This document shows, piece after piece, positions 53,518 to 62,836 of a stretch of DNA of 64,000 nucleotides. The stretch is taken from positions 47,871 through 111,870 of the forward strand of contig JAJDTM010000045.1 of NCBI GenBank assembly GCA_022827185.1. Direction: 5' to 3'. Positions within the stretch are counted from its first letter, which is position 1. Each line of letters starts with the position of its first letter. A model generated the notes under the pieces. The model had not been told where the DNA came from, made no database searches, and was given only the letters and a program-made list of their open reading frames with translations. Origin of the DNA: Candidatus Poribacteria bacterium. Its GTDB lineage: Bacteria; Poribacteria; WGA-4E; WGA-3G. Both the position numbers and the translations under genes were made by a program.

Positions 53518-54495
53518 ATGAATGTAGTACCGAAAGAATTTATCCGCGTGATGCCAGATGCAATCCGCGGCTTTGTCAGTGAGGCTTTCCAGAAAGCAGG
53601 GACCTCAGAAGAAGACGCTGCGCACATCGCGCACCTGTTAGTACTCACGGATCTGCGGGGCGTGTTCAGTCACGGCACCCAACAAACGCCCGGATATGTC
53701 GGGATGATGCTTGACGGCAAAGTAAACCCACGTCCAAACGTCCGCTGTATTGACGAATCCCCGACGACGGCAATTTACGACGGCGATGGCGGTATGGGGC
53801 ATTTTGCCTCGTATCATGCGGCACAAGCAGCGGTCGAAAAAGCCAAAGAGATGGGACTCGGTGCCGCAACGAGTCGGAATCACTTCCATTTCGGGAGTGC
53901 TGGTAAGTATACACGACTCGCGATTGAAGCGGACTGCGCCGGGTTCGCCGTCTCGTGCCACCGTTTCCGACACGGCTCCGGCGGCTCGATTGCCACCGCA
54001 ACGGGCGCTTCACCGATGAGTTTCGCGATTCCGGCGGGCAACCAGCCCCCTATCGTCGTCGATATGGCAACCGGCATTGATGCCAAGCTGCCGTTGGAAG
54101 AGGCATTCGCACAGAGTCCTGCTGCGTTTTTCAAGATGTTGGGTTTGAGTCATGTGAGCCATGCGCTCGGTGGGTTTATGGCAGGCATCTGGCTGTTCGA
54201 TCAACCGCCGGATCCGCCAACAATCTGGGAAGGTGCCAATCAAGGTGCTTTCATTACAGCGATCGACATCTCCCGATTCCGACCGATTGACGAGTATAAA
54301 GCGGAGATCGACCAACACATCCACGATGCACGACAGATGCAACCGGCACCGGGTTATGACCGATCAGATCTACCCGGGGGTTTAGAATGGGAACGTGAAC
54401 AGGAATGGGCTGAAATCGGCATCCCGATTGGCGAAGGACATCAGGCACAGTTGAAAACAGTCGCTGAACGCGTTGGGATTCCGCTTCCCTTCTAA
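53518..54495 (+). CDS. Malate/L-lactate/ureidoglycolate dehydrogenase family (Ldh2) protein
   Basis: 325 residues with the Ldh_2 (YlbC/YiaK) fold that is unrelated to classical lactate dehydrogenase: LLVLTDLRGVFSHGTQQTPG at the N side (SHG motif; catalytic His), AATSRNHFHFGSAGKYTRLA (about 118-137), GASPMSFAIPAG and VDMATG. It uses NAD(P)H to reduce 2-oxo acids. SD AAGGAAAT in the repeat. Substrate uncertain. Confidence 0.9.
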   Translation: MNVVPKEFIRVMPDAIRGFVSEAFQKAGTSEEDAAHIAHLLVLTDLRGVFSHGTQQTPGYVGMMLDGKVNPRPNVRCIDESPTTAIYDGDGGMGHFASYHAAQAAVEKAKEMGLGAATSRNHFHFGSAGKYTRLAIEADCAGFAVSCHRFRHGSGGSIATATGASPMSFAIPAGNQPPIVVDMATGIDAKLPLEEAFAQSPAAFFKMLGLSHVSHALGGFMAGIWLFDQPPDPPTIWEGANQGAFITAIDISRFRPIDEYKAEIDQHIHDARQMQPAPGYDRSDLPGGLEWEREQEWAEIGIPIGEGHQAQLKTVAERVGIPLPF

Positions 54496-54504
54496 ATCGC
54501 ACCG

Positions 54505-54583
54505 CCTCTTAAAGTCCCCCTGATAAGGGGCGGGGAATGCCCATAAGGCATTCATACCGTTGATTCTGATTCTTTAGGGGGTT
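54505..54583. repeat. Palindromic repeat, interrupted copy
   Basis: CTCTTAAAGTCCCCCTGATA followed by AGGGG and, after about 42 bp of different sequence with a small GAATGCC-CATAA-GGCATTC hairpin, TTTAGGGGGTT. This is the 13267-type repeat with an insertion between its parts. Confidence 0.7.
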
Positions 54584-54677
54584 AAAAACGTTTGAATATC
54601 TGCTTTTTAATAACATAAACACTCTTAAATTTTCTAAGAATGCTGTCAGCTTAACGCTTGGCGAACAATTAAAAATT

Positions 54678-55640
54678 ATGGAAACCAATACAAACAACAC
54701 AGAAGATCGAAATATCGTAATTATTGGCGGTGGCACTGCTGGATTTGCCGCGGGGGTCTATACATCTCGTGCAATGCTTGAACCTGTTCTGATTACAGGG
54801 GATGCACTCGGTGGTCAACTCTCCTTGACGCTCGACCTTGAAAACTACCCCGGCTTCTTTGGGAACGAGGCAGGTGTCTTTATACAAGGTATGCAGGAAC
54901 AGGCGGAACGGTTCGGCACTGAAGTCAAATTTGATACCGTAACCGCCGTTGATTTCTCGCAACATCCGTTTGCTGTAACGACTTACGAGAAAGAATACCA
55001 CGCGAAATCCGTGATTATATGCACAGGTGCCTCACCGCGCACACTTGACATCCCCGGCGAAGCGGAATACGGCGGACGCGGTGTCTCCTACTGTGCTACC
55101 TGCGACGGGTTCTTCTTCCAAGATCAGCGGCTTATCGTTGTCGGTGGCGGTGATGCAGCGTTAGAGGAAGGCATCTTCTTAACCAAATACGCCTCCGAGG
55201 TCTACATCGTCCACCGTCGCGATCAACTCCGCGCAAGCCAGATTATGCAGGAACGCGCCTTCAAAAACGACAAAATCAAGTTCATCTGGGATACTGTCGT
55301 CGAAGAAATCAATGGCGACGCAGACAAAGTGACAGGTGCGACCCTCAAAAACGTCAAGACCGGTGAGACGCAACTTTTCCCGATTGACGGTGTATTCATT
55401 TTTATTGGACATATCCCGAACACAGAACTCTTCACAGATGTCATACATACAGACGACCAAGGCTATATCATCGTAGACGAGATGCAACGCACGAACATAA
55501 ATGGTGTCTATGCCGCTGGCGATGTTCACGATCACGTCTTCCGTCAAGCGATTACCGCTGCGGGTGCGGGTGCCGCAGCTGCCATCGCCGCTGAAAAATT
55601 CGTCGCAGAATTGGAAAACCGCGCTTATCCCGGGAATTGA
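54678..55640 (+). CDS. trxB: Thioredoxin reductase
   Basis: 320 residues, the low-molecular-weight flavoprotein that reduces thioredoxin with NADPH. FAD motif VIIGGGTAGFAAG (about 14-26), redox pair CATC (C139, C142), NADPH motif VVGGGDAALEEG (about 155-166), and the C-terminal FAD motif GVYAAGDVHDH are all present. It is a plausible electron source for MsrA at 4036 (pathway knowledge). The SD is weak. The gene is complete. Confidence 0.93.
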   Translation: METNTNNTEDRNIVIIGGGTAGFAAGVYTSRAMLEPVLITGDALGGQLSLTLDLENYPGFFGNEAGVFIQGMQEQAERFGTEVKFDTVTAVDFSQHPFAVTTYEKEYHAKSVIICTGASPRTLDIPGEAEYGGRGVSYCATCDGFFFQDQRLIVVGGGDAALEEGIFLTKYASEVYIVHRRDQLRASQIMQERAFKNDKIKFIWDTVVEEINGDADKVTGATLKNVKTGETQLFPIDGVFIFIGHIPNTELFTDVIHTDDQGYIIVDEMQRTNINGVYAAGDVHDHVFRQAITAAGAGAAAAIAAEKFVAELENRAYPGN

Positions 55641-55720
55641 TCCACCTCGTATCACAGCAGGTCATGAGTGGGTTAATTCATCCACATCAAGCAATTAGCG
55701 GCTTTTTATCGGAGGCAGTT

Positions 55721-55993
55721 ATGCAAGAATCCTCAGTTTACGAACACCTCTTACAAACAGCAGACGAAGAGCGTTACCAACAAGGAATTCAACACGGGGC
55801 AAGACAAACTGCTCTTGAATCTCTATTTGGTGTCTTAAAGTTTCGGTTTGATTCTAACACAGTGCGCGTGTTACAACCTACCTTAGAAACTATTGAGGAT
55901 GTCCACCGTCTTAAGCAGTTGCATGATGCAGCACTACGGGCACAAAATCTTGAGGCGTTCATCCACATTTTGGACATGAACAACAACGAGTGA
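55721..55993 (+). CDS. Small protein resembling the C-terminal tail of Rpn-type transposase/nucleases (copy 1)
   Basis: 90 residues; the ATG at 55721 follows GGAGGCAGTT, and the preceding 85 nt are shared with copy 2. The sequence RYQQGIQHGARQTALESLFG, then VLKFRFDS, then DVHRLKQLHDAALRAQNLEA resembles the helical tail (DUF4351-like) of Rpn/PD-(D/E)XK family putative nucleases, but the nuclease domain is missing. Either a remnant or a stand-alone helical protein. An in-frame start at 55637 would overlap trxB. Confidence 0.7.
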   Translation: MQESSVYEHLLQTADEERYQQGIQHGARQTALESLFGVLKFRFDSNTVRVLQPTLETIEDVHRLKQLHDAALRAQNLEAFIHILDMNNNE

Positions 55994-56076
55994 TAGATTA
56001 AGGAGATCCTGACCCCTGAAGTTGTGGTTTAATCCATCCACATCAAGCAATTAGTGGCTTTTTATCGGAGGCAGTT

Positions 56077-56382
56077 ATGCCAGAATGTCCAGCTTACCAA
56101 CGTCTCATAGAGACAGCGAAAGCAAGTTACCAAAGGGGATTCCAACATGGGATTGAACTGGCATCGTGCCCAATTGTCCTTGAATTTCTCTTGGCTGTTC
56201 TTGAGTTTAGATTTGATAGGTACGCCGCTCAAGCTCTTAGACCGGCATTAGAAAACATCAAGGATCTTCAACAACTTCAAGAATTGTACAGCGAGGCTTT
56301 ACAGGCAGAAAACTTTGAAGCCTTTGCTCGTACTTTGGGCATGAAAATTAATATGATCGGAGGAGAGGAACTGTTCCAGTGA
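56077..56382 (+). CDS. Small Rpn-tail-like protein (copy 2)
   Basis: 101 residues, about 40% identical by eye to copy 1 (YQRGFQHGIELASCPIVLEF, LEFRFDRYAAQALRPALENI, LYSEALQAENFEAFARTLGM). The 5' leader (ATCCACATCAAGCAATTAG to the ATG) is nearly the same as that of copy 1, so the pair arose by tandem duplication with the leader and has since diverged. The stop overlaps the next gene's GTG start by 4 nt. Confidence 0.75.
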   Translation: MPECPAYQRLIETAKASYQRGFQHGIELASCPIVLEFLLAVLEFRFDRYAAQALRPALENIKDLQQLQELYSEALQAENFEAFARTLGMKINMIGGEELFQ

Positions 56383-58019
56383 CAAACCACAAAAATTCAC
56401 GACTCGCGCTCGGTTTAGATTCAAGCACACAAAGTCTATCTGCTGTCGTTATTGATATAGATACAGCGGAGAAATGCTTTGAGCACTCGCTCGATTATCG
56501 CGCCGATGCACGCCTCAATCAATTCGGTATCGGAGAGGACTATATCTTACCACCGAGAGAAGAAGGCGAAGCCGAACAACCACCGCTGATGTACCTCGCC
56601 TCGCTCGATGCAATGTTTACGGACATGCGCGAGGCAGGCGTGCCACTTGAATCTATCCGTCTCATCAACACGTCAGGACAACAACACGGACACGTCTATC
56701 TCAACAACGACGCAGCGGCACTTTTCGCACAACTCGCAAATGTTCAAACCACTGGAGAAGGGACACCGGATCTGCAAGCCCTACTCAAGGACGCGTTCGC
56801 ATATCCCAACGCGCCCATCTGGATGACCGCGAATACCGTCGCACAAACCGATACCGTCCGAAACGGCGTCGGCGGGAAAGCAGAGATGATTAATCTCTCA
56901 GGTTCCGATGCCCCGCTCCGATTCACGGGTACTGTCGTCCGGCGCGTCGGGGAACAGTTCCCAGAACACTACGCCGCAACAGCAAAAGTCCAATTGATTA
57001 GCAGTTTTATCCCCGCCGTGCTAACCGGTAACGCAAACGTACCCATCGACTATGGAAATGGATGCGGAATGTCGCTCATGAACTACCGGTCAAGGACGTG
57101 GGATCCAGCGTTGTTAGGCGCGACGGCGCACGGACTATCTGGTGGCGTGGAAGCACTTCAGTCCAAATTGCCCGTGCTTGCGCGTCCAGATTCTGTTGTC
57201 GGGACCCTCGCCGCATATTACATAGAAAAATACGGTTTTGATGAACGCTGCGCCGTTATAGCAGGTTCTGGAGACAACCCACAGGCGAAAGTACCTGTCG
57301 CTGGAGATCTGCTCAGTCTCGGCACCAGTTTCGTCAACATGGTATCAACCGATGGCGATACACTCGATCCAGAGGGATTCGCCAACGCTATGTATGATGG
57401 CATCAATCGTCCTTTTATGTTCGGATGCCGTACAAACGGTGCTATGGTATGGGATGCGGTGAGAAATAACTACGGCTTAGCAAAAGAGGCATACGCACCC
57501 GCAGAGGCGGCGTTGAAACAGACCGCGCCAGGACAGTCTATGACGTTTTGGCAACCCAAGACCGAATCTTTCCCTGTCTCCGGTGCGTTTGACCTAATCC
57601 GCTCCATTGGGGTGCCAACATTAGCAGAGGATTATACCGGTATTATTGAGACAAGCCTCGCTGCCGTTTATATCTATTCTGCCGTTTTCACGAAACAGAC
57701 GCAAGCACCGTTGTTCGTAACCGGTGGCGCGACCGATAGCCCCGAAATTATGCGGAGGGTCGCTGGCATCTGGAATAGACCGACACTGCCGGTAGAAAAG
57801 GGTGGTGCAGCACTCGGGGCAGCCGTCGCAGGGGTCAAAGCACTCCACGACGCAGAAAACGAACCCTTTGACATTGAAACGTTCAGTGCTTCCGTCTTGA
57901 AACGCGGTGAACCGATTCAGCCGGATCCTCAAGATGTCGCAGCTTATCACGGTGAAGGGAAATATCTCCAGCAGTTCCGTGAAAAATACGAGCAAATCAT
58001 GGCAGAACATCCGGTTTAA
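56379..58019 (+). CDS. FGGY-family carbohydrate kinase (xylulokinase-like)
   Basis: 546 residues; GTG start at 56379 with GGAGGAGAGG about 11 nt upstream and a 4-nt overlap. The N-terminal actin-like ATPase motif LALGLDSSTQSLSAVVID (residues 8-25), the NTSGQQHGHVYL catalytic region (about 98-110), PVAGDLLSLGTSFVN (about 308-322) and the C-terminal VTGGATDSPEIMRRVAGI place it in the FGGY sugar kinases. Xylulose is a possible substrate since GQQHGH is typical of XylB. The isomerase-like gene at 594 could act upstream, though it is far away. Confidence 0.9.
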   Translation: MTNHKNSRLALGLDSSTQSLSAVVIDIDTAEKCFEHSLDYRADARLNQFGIGEDYILPPREEGEAEQPPLMYLASLDAMFTDMREAGVPLESIRLINTSGQQHGHVYLNNDAAALFAQLANVQTTGEGTPDLQALLKDAFAYPNAPIWMTANTVAQTDTVRNGVGGKAEMINLSGSDAPLRFTGTVVRRVGEQFPEHYAATAKVQLISSFIPAVLTGNANVPIDYGNGCGMSLMNYRSRTWDPALLGATAHGLSGGVEALQSKLPVLARPDSVVGTLAAYYIEKYGFDERCAVIAGSGDNPQAKVPVAGDLLSLGTSFVNMVSTDGDTLDPEGFANAMYDGINRPFMFGCRTNGAMVWDAVRNNYGLAKEAYAPAEAALKQTAPGQSMTFWQPKTESFPVSGAFDLIRSIGVPTLAEDYTGIIETSLAAVYIYSAVFTKQTQAPLFVTGGATDSPEIMRRVAGIWNRPTLPVEKGGAALGAAVAGVKALHDAENEPFDIETFSASVLKRGEPIQPDPQDVAAYHGEGKYLQQFREKYEQIMAEHPV

Positions 58020-58081
58020 GAGTAGTAGGCAGACTCCGATCTGCCGTTCACAGAGTAGTAGGCAGACTCCGATCTGCCGTC
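58019..58081. repeat. Two tandem 33-bp hairpin units (AGAGTAGTAGG...)
   Basis: Units start at 58019 and 58052 with AGAGTAGTAGGCAGACTCCG then ATCTGCCGT; each contains a GGCAGA-CTCCGA-TCTGCC stem. The first overlaps the kinase stop codon. Related to the AGTAGTAGG units at 38181. Confidence 0.85.
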
Positions 58082-58091
58082 CAGATAAAAA

Positions 58092-58592
58092 ATGAAAAAA
58101 CACTTGACGCATTTCGACGAAAAAGGCAATACGCGGATGGTGGATGTCGGCGGTAAGGAAGAAACATTACGTATCGCCATCGCCCGCGGGCACATTACCG
58201 CCCATCCCGAAACACTCCGACGCGTCGCTGAGCAAAAGATGAAAAAGGGCGATGTATTAGAGGTCGCACGACTGGCGGGTATCATGGCAGCGAAACGCAC
58301 TGGTGAGTTAATTCCGCTGTGTCATCCGCTCGCCTTGACTTCAATCCGCGTTGAACTCACAATTTCAGATGACGATAGACCCCGAATAGAAATCGAAGCA
58401 GAAATTCAAACGATCGGTCGTACAGGTGTAGAGATGGAAGCCCTCACTGCTGTGTCAGTCGCAGCATTAACCGTCTACGATATGTGTAAAGCAGTAGACA
58501 GAGAAATGGTCATCGGTGATGTCAGGCTTGTCAAAAAGACAGGTGGTAAAAGCGGTGATTTCATATCCGATGCCGAGACGCAGCTACCTTAA
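58092..58592 (+). CDS. moaC: Cyclic pyranopterin monophosphate synthase
   Basis: 166 residues, enzyme of molybdenum cofactor synthesis that converts the MoaA product to cyclic pyranopterin monophosphate. Family motifs are clear: LTHFDEKGNTRMVDVG at the start, IPLCHPL (about 77-83), GRTGVEMEALTAVSVAALTVYDMCKAVD (read in two parts around 115-142) and KKTGGKSG at the end, with the catalytic Lys/Asp in MCKAVD. No other moa gene is nearby. It is separated from the kinase by the tandem hairpin units. The stop is 14 nt upstream of the next start. Confidence 0.95.
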   Translation: MKKHLTHFDEKGNTRMVDVGGKEETLRIAIARGHITAHPETLRRVAEQKMKKGDVLEVARLAGIMAAKRTGELIPLCHPLALTSIRVELTISDDDRPRIEIEAEIQTIGRTGVEMEALTAVSVAALTVYDMCKAVDREMVIGDVRLVKKTGGKSGDFISDAETQLP

Positions 58593-58605
58593 AAAGGACA
58601 TACGC

Positions 58606-61600
58606 ATGAAGAAAAAAATGCACCAAATACCCATTGTAATTCTCACGACTCTTCTAATTTCCACAACAGCATTCGCGGCAGATTACGTGCTGATTATCGG
58701 TGGTGCCGCCGGTGAGAAATCCTTTTACGATGCATTCTGGAGTGCCACCTCGCGGTTCCACGAACTCCTCACCGATGAATATGGGTATACATCAGAGCAG
58801 ATTACCTTTCTCTTTGAAGATATGGGTCCATCAGAAGAGACACAACTCGTTGATACTGAAGCCAAACGCGAGCAGGTCTTAGCTGCGTTCACCCGACTCG
58901 CTGAGACTGTTCAACCGTCAGATCAATTGGTGCTCTTCATGCTCGGACACGCATCCCGTACCGGTAGAGGCAGCGTGAAGTTCAATTTACCCAGACGGGA
59001 TATTACTGAAGCAGAATATGTGACACTCATTAACAGCATCCCTGCCGAGCGTCAAATTTTAATCTTCGGGTTCCCTTATAGTGGTAAACTTGTGCCGCAA
59101 CTCAGCAAGCCGGGACGCATTATTATCACCTCAAGCTCACCGAATGAGGGTTACTCGCTACAGGCAGGATTTGGTAATGTTTTCGTTGATGCCTTTTTTG
59201 CCGCAGCGAACGATAGCGACAGAAACGGCGACATCTCTCTGTTAGAAGCGTTTCTATCACTCCAAGCACGGACGAAGGATTTCTATGAAAAAGACGGCAA
59301 TGTCCAATCTGAACACCCGCATCTTGATGATAACGGCGACGGAAACGCTACCCGAAACCTTACAATCGTCCAAGCAGAGACAGATGACGGCACACTCGCC
59401 GAAAAAACGTTCTTGGGAACACGACGCTCGGCTCTACAAAGTCCACCGCCCGAACCAGAGGTTTTAACTGACGCACAAAACCCACAGCCGCGCACGCCGC
59501 CAGCTTTCACCGATGCAGTGCCGACTGTGCCATCCGAAACCGACGCGCATAGTCATGAGGACGGTTCTATCGCTGCCCACAGCCATGAAAACCGTAGATC
59601 ATCGCTGCCGTATAATTACATTAGCGAAGCAGACGAAGCAGCGATCCAAGCCGCTATTGACAAGCTGCCCTCTCAAGAAGCATTTCCTGATGATGGAGCC
59701 GTCATCCTTTGGGACAGTGTTGATATCAATATCGATGAAAAGAGTCGCTATATCTACTCTACACGACGGGTCGCCAAAATCTTTAATGAAGATGGCAGAG
59801 GCCTTGCTGAGATCAGCATCCCTTATATGCGGGGCAGAGACGATGTCACCATCCATCATGCCCGAACGTTGACTCCTGATGGCAAAATTGTCGAACTTGA
59901 TACAGACAAAATTATACGCGATGTGCCACCACCGAGTGCCGTGGACGCGGGGTTGTACGTTGATGCACGCTTGATGTACTTCACACTCCCAGAAGTTAGC
60001 GACGGTTGTATCATAGACTACGCCTACTCCACGAATAACCTCGGACACATCATGCGCGGCGAATTTTGGCGGCAAGTCTATTTCCAAGGACAGCATCCCG
60101 TACAATATTACCGCTTCACTGTACATATCCCAAAGAAAAAGCAGCTCTATTATCAGGTTTCAGGAGCACCAGCGGCTTCTACAACTGCCCCATTAGATGA
60201 CGCTTTCCTTGATATTAAACCCACAACGACAGAGAATAACTACACCCGCACGTATATCTTTGAAGCGCGAGATGTACCGCCATTAAAAGACGAATACCTG
60301 ATGCCCGCACCGCAAGACCTCGCCTATAATATCAGCATCTCCTCCCTCGATTCTTGGGATAAACTGGCGACGTGGTATGCAACACTGATTCGCGAGCAGG
60401 ATGAGATTACACCCAAAATCGAAGAAAGAACAAAGCAACTCCTCAGCGGCACCTGGTCCCGAAAGGAAAAAGTAAAACGGCTTTATGAATACGTCGCGAC
60501 GAACATCCGGTACTACGGCTATGAACTTGGAATTTGGGCGATTAAGCCCTATCCAGCTGACTTTGTTCTGAAGCAAGGTGCGGGGGATTGTAAGGACAAA
60601 ACAACGCTCCTTTCCACAATGCTCGCATCTGAAGGCATTAATTCCTACCCTGTTCTCATCTCCGCTGGGGATATGCGTGGTGTCAACGCCCATCTTCCGG
60701 ATGGCGGCGCAGAGGTCGAAGCCGTCCCGTCGCTCGCCTATTTCAATCACATGATCCTTGTTGTTGAAGGCGACAAAGACGGCGAATTTATCTGGCTCGA
60801 TCCGACAGCCGAGACGTGTGCATTCGGGGACCTACCCGCCGGTGATCAAGATAGATGGACACTGATTATCAATCCGCGTTTCTTGGAAACCGAAAGCGAT
60901 TCAAAGTCCAAGGGTGCCGTCGGCGATCTACAGAATAGCCTCTACCGCTTTCAGAAGAGTCCCGCTCTGGAGGCTAAATCGAACCTCAAACGGGTCCACA
61001 CGCACGTCAAGGTGAAAAAAGACTTGAGTGTCTCTGTCACACAAGAATTAACGGTTACAGGGCACTTCAATATGAAATTGCGGAGCCAACTCAGACACCT
61101 TCAGACCGCCGAAGAAAAATCGGAGTTCCTTCACAAAGCATTGGAGTTAGATGCCCGCGCCAAAATCGAGGATTTCACAGTCTCCGAGCTCTCGGAGTTG
61201 GCGGGCGAATTGAAGGTTGAACTGACGTGGAACTGTAAGGAATACCTCTATGCGATCGGCAGACAGTTTGTGCTTGAATTACCGCTCGTCAAGCATCCTT
61301 ACGCCGAACTATTGAGCGAGGAACGCCGAATGTATCCTGCTGCTATCGGCAAAGCACTTACCCTTGAGGACAAAATCACTGTCAGTACGGAAGCACCCTT
61401 TAAGATAGATATTGTCCCTGAGGAGCAGACGCTAAAAACCGATGTTGCGGAAATTCAACTCCGATACTCAAAATCCAAACGCAAAGCCGAAATGCATCAG
61501 ACAATCCGTTTCCTGATCCCAAGGGTCACACCGGATTACATCCTGCATCTCAAAGATGTCGTCAGAATCGCTTCAAACCGAGGCACAAAACGGTTTATAC

Positions 61601-61617
61601 TAATACAAGAGTTTTAA
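58606..61617 (+). CDS. Secreted protein: dead caspase-like domain fused to DUF3857 and transglutaminase domains
   Basis: 1003 residues; the ATG at 58606 (after AAAAAGGA) starts a signal peptide ending near FAAD, whereas an in-frame ATG at 58516 lies inside moaC. Residues about 24-230 have the C13/C14 caspase-like plan (YVLIIGGAAGEKSFYDAFWS, LVLFMLGHASRTGRG with the His, ILIFGFPYSGKLVP), but the DxCxSG motif reads GFPYSG, so the nucleophile Cys is gone. After a linker with His/Pro-rich stretches comes DUF3857 (about 340-560) and a transglutaminase-like core with GDCKDK (Cys), FNHMIL (His) and WLDPTAE (Asp) all in place. Probably periplasmic or surface protein-processing. Confidence 0.88.
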   Translation: MKKKMHQIPIVILTTLLISTTAFAADYVLIIGGAAGEKSFYDAFWSATSRFHELLTDEYGYTSEQITFLFEDMGPSEETQLVDTEAKREQVLAAFTRLAETVQPSDQLVLFMLGHASRTGRGSVKFNLPRRDITEAEYVTLINSIPAERQILIFGFPYSGKLVPQLSKPGRIIITSSSPNEGYSLQAGFGNVFVDAFFAAANDSDRNGDISLLEAFLSLQARTKDFYEKDGNVQSEHPHLDDNGDGNATRNLTIVQAETDDGTLAEKTFLGTRRSALQSPPPEPEVLTDAQNPQPRTPPAFTDAVPTVPSETDAHSHEDGSIAAHSHENRRSSLPYNYISEADEAAIQAAIDKLPSQEAFPDDGAVILWDSVDINIDEKSRYIYSTRRVAKIFNEDGRGLAEISIPYMRGRDDVTIHHARTLTPDGKIVELDTDKIIRDVPPPSAVDAGLYVDARLMYFTLPEVSDGCIIDYAYSTNNLGHIMRGEFWRQVYFQGQHPVQYYRFTVHIPKKKQLYYQVSGAPAASTTAPLDDAFLDIKPTTTENNYTRTYIFEARDVPPLKDEYLMPAPQDLAYNISISSLDSWDKLATWYATLIREQDEITPKIEERTKQLLSGTWSRKEKVKRLYEYVATNIRYYGYELGIWAIKPYPADFVLKQGAGDCKDKTTLLSTMLASEGINSYPVLISAGDMRGVNAHLPDGGAEVEAVPSLAYFNHMILVVEGDKDGEFIWLDPTAETCAFGDLPAGDQDRWTLIINPRFLETESDSKSKGAVGDLQNSLYRFQKSPALEAKSNLKRVHTHVKVKKDLSVSVTQELTVTGHFNMKLRSQLRHLQTAEEKSEFLHKALELDARAKIEDFTVSELSELAGELKVELTWNCKEYLYAIGRQFVLELPLVKHPYAELLSEERRMYPAAIGKALTLEDKITVSTEAPFKIDIVPEEQTLKTDVAEIQLRYSKSKRKAEMHQTIRFLIPRVTPDYILHLKDVVRIASNRGTKRFILIQEF

Positions 61618-61798
61618 CAGTTGTCAGTTATCAATGTTAGAAAGTTATGAAAGTTTCAAAGTGTACGAAAGTGTGCGAAAGTTATGAAGTTATCAACTTT
61701 AGCTACATTTTACGAGACTTTACTGGACTTTACGAACTTCTTTAACTGAAAACCGATAACTGATAGCCAACAGCCATAAACGAGGTAACCAACAAAAA
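61618..61798. repeat. Low-complexity intergenic stretch with GAAAGT and AACTGATAAC-type repeats
   Basis: Contains several GAAAGTTATGAAAG / CGAAAGTGT units and a closing AACTGAAAACCGATAACTGA. A similar AACTGACAACTGATAACT precedes the AhpD-like gene near 47005. No gene is seen. Confidence 0.6.
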
Positions 61799-62806
61799 AT
61801 GCCAGCAACAGAAGAAGTTCAAGCGATAGAAGAATTGATGGAGAGCCAAGAATTAATCTTGGCGCAACTGAAAAAAGTAATAGTTGGGCAAGAGGAAGTT
61901 GTCAATCAGATGTTGATGGCACTTTTTGCTGGAGGACACTGCCTATTAGAAGGCGTCCCCGGACTCGCCAAAACCCTTATGATTCGGACTTTGGCGCACA
62001 TTCTGAACTTGAAATTCAAGCGAATCCAGTTCACCCCGGACCTGATGCCTGCCGACATCACTGGCACTGATGTGCTTGAGGAAGACCGAACAACCGGACA
62101 CCGCACGATTCGGTTCATCCAAGGACCGATCTTCGCGAACATCCTGCTCGCCGATGAGATTAACCGGACGCCACCGAAAACGCAAGCGGCACTCTTAGAA
62201 GCCATGCAGGAGTATCACGTCACCGCTGGTGGCAACGAATTCCAATTAGAACAGCCGTTCTTTGTACTTGCGACACAAAACCCGATTGAGCAAGAGGGAA
62301 CGTATCCGCTCCCAGAGGCACAGTTGGATCGGTTCATGTTCAAAATCGTCATCGACTACCCCACAGAGACAGAGGAGACAGACATCGTTTCGGCTACAAC
62401 TGGCGCGGAGATCCCTGAACTTGACACCGCACTCTCCGGTGACGCTATCGTAGCACTCCATAATATTGTGAGGCGTGTGCCTGCAGCCGATAACGTCGTG
62501 CAATACGCCGTGAAAATCGCGCGTGCGACCCGTCCGAAAGAAGAAGATGCCCCCGATTTCGTCCAACAGTGGGTACGCTGGGGCGCGGGCCCCCGTGCCG
62601 GGCAGTATCTTATCTTAGGTGCGAAAGCCCGAGCCATCCTACGCGGACGGTACAACGCCTCTTGTGAAGACGTGAAATCCGTCGCACCTTCAGTGTTACG
62701 CCACCGTGTCTTAACCAATTTCCATGCTGAGGCTGAAGGCGTTGACTCCGACACCGTCATCCAACGCCTACTCGACACAGTGCAAGAACCCGCTGCAAGG
62801 TTGTAG
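61799..62806 (+). CDS. MoxR-family AAA+ ATPase
   Basis: 335 residues. Walker A GVPGLAKT (52-59... GVPGLAKT), Walker B ILLADE (115-120), the MoxR marks GDLMPADITGT-like FTPDLMPADITGT (78-90) and ATQNPIEQEGTYPLPEAQLDRF (read in two parts, about 158-179) are complete, and a C-terminal lid domain follows. MoxR ATPases act as chaperones that insert cofactors or activate partner proteins, usually with a VWA-domain protein encoded next door; here the next gene is a glycosyltransferase and no VWA gene is visible. Confidence 0.92.
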   Translation: MPATEEVQAIEELMESQELILAQLKKVIVGQEEVVNQMLMALFAGGHCLLEGVPGLAKTLMIRTLAHILNLKFKRIQFTPDLMPADITGTDVLEEDRTTGHRTIRFIQGPIFANILLADEINRTPPKTQAALLEAMQEYHVTAGGNEFQLEQPFFVLATQNPIEQEGTYPLPEAQLDRFMFKIVIDYPTETEETDIVSATTGAEIPELDTALSGDAIVALHNIVRRVPAADNVVQYAVKIARATRPKEEDAPDFVQQWVRWGAGPRAGQYLILGAKARAILRGRYNASCEDVKSVAPSVLRHRVLTNFHAEAEGVDSDTVIQRLLDTVQEPAARL

Positions 62807-62836
62807 CATTCACGGTGAACTATTCGCGAAACCTTC

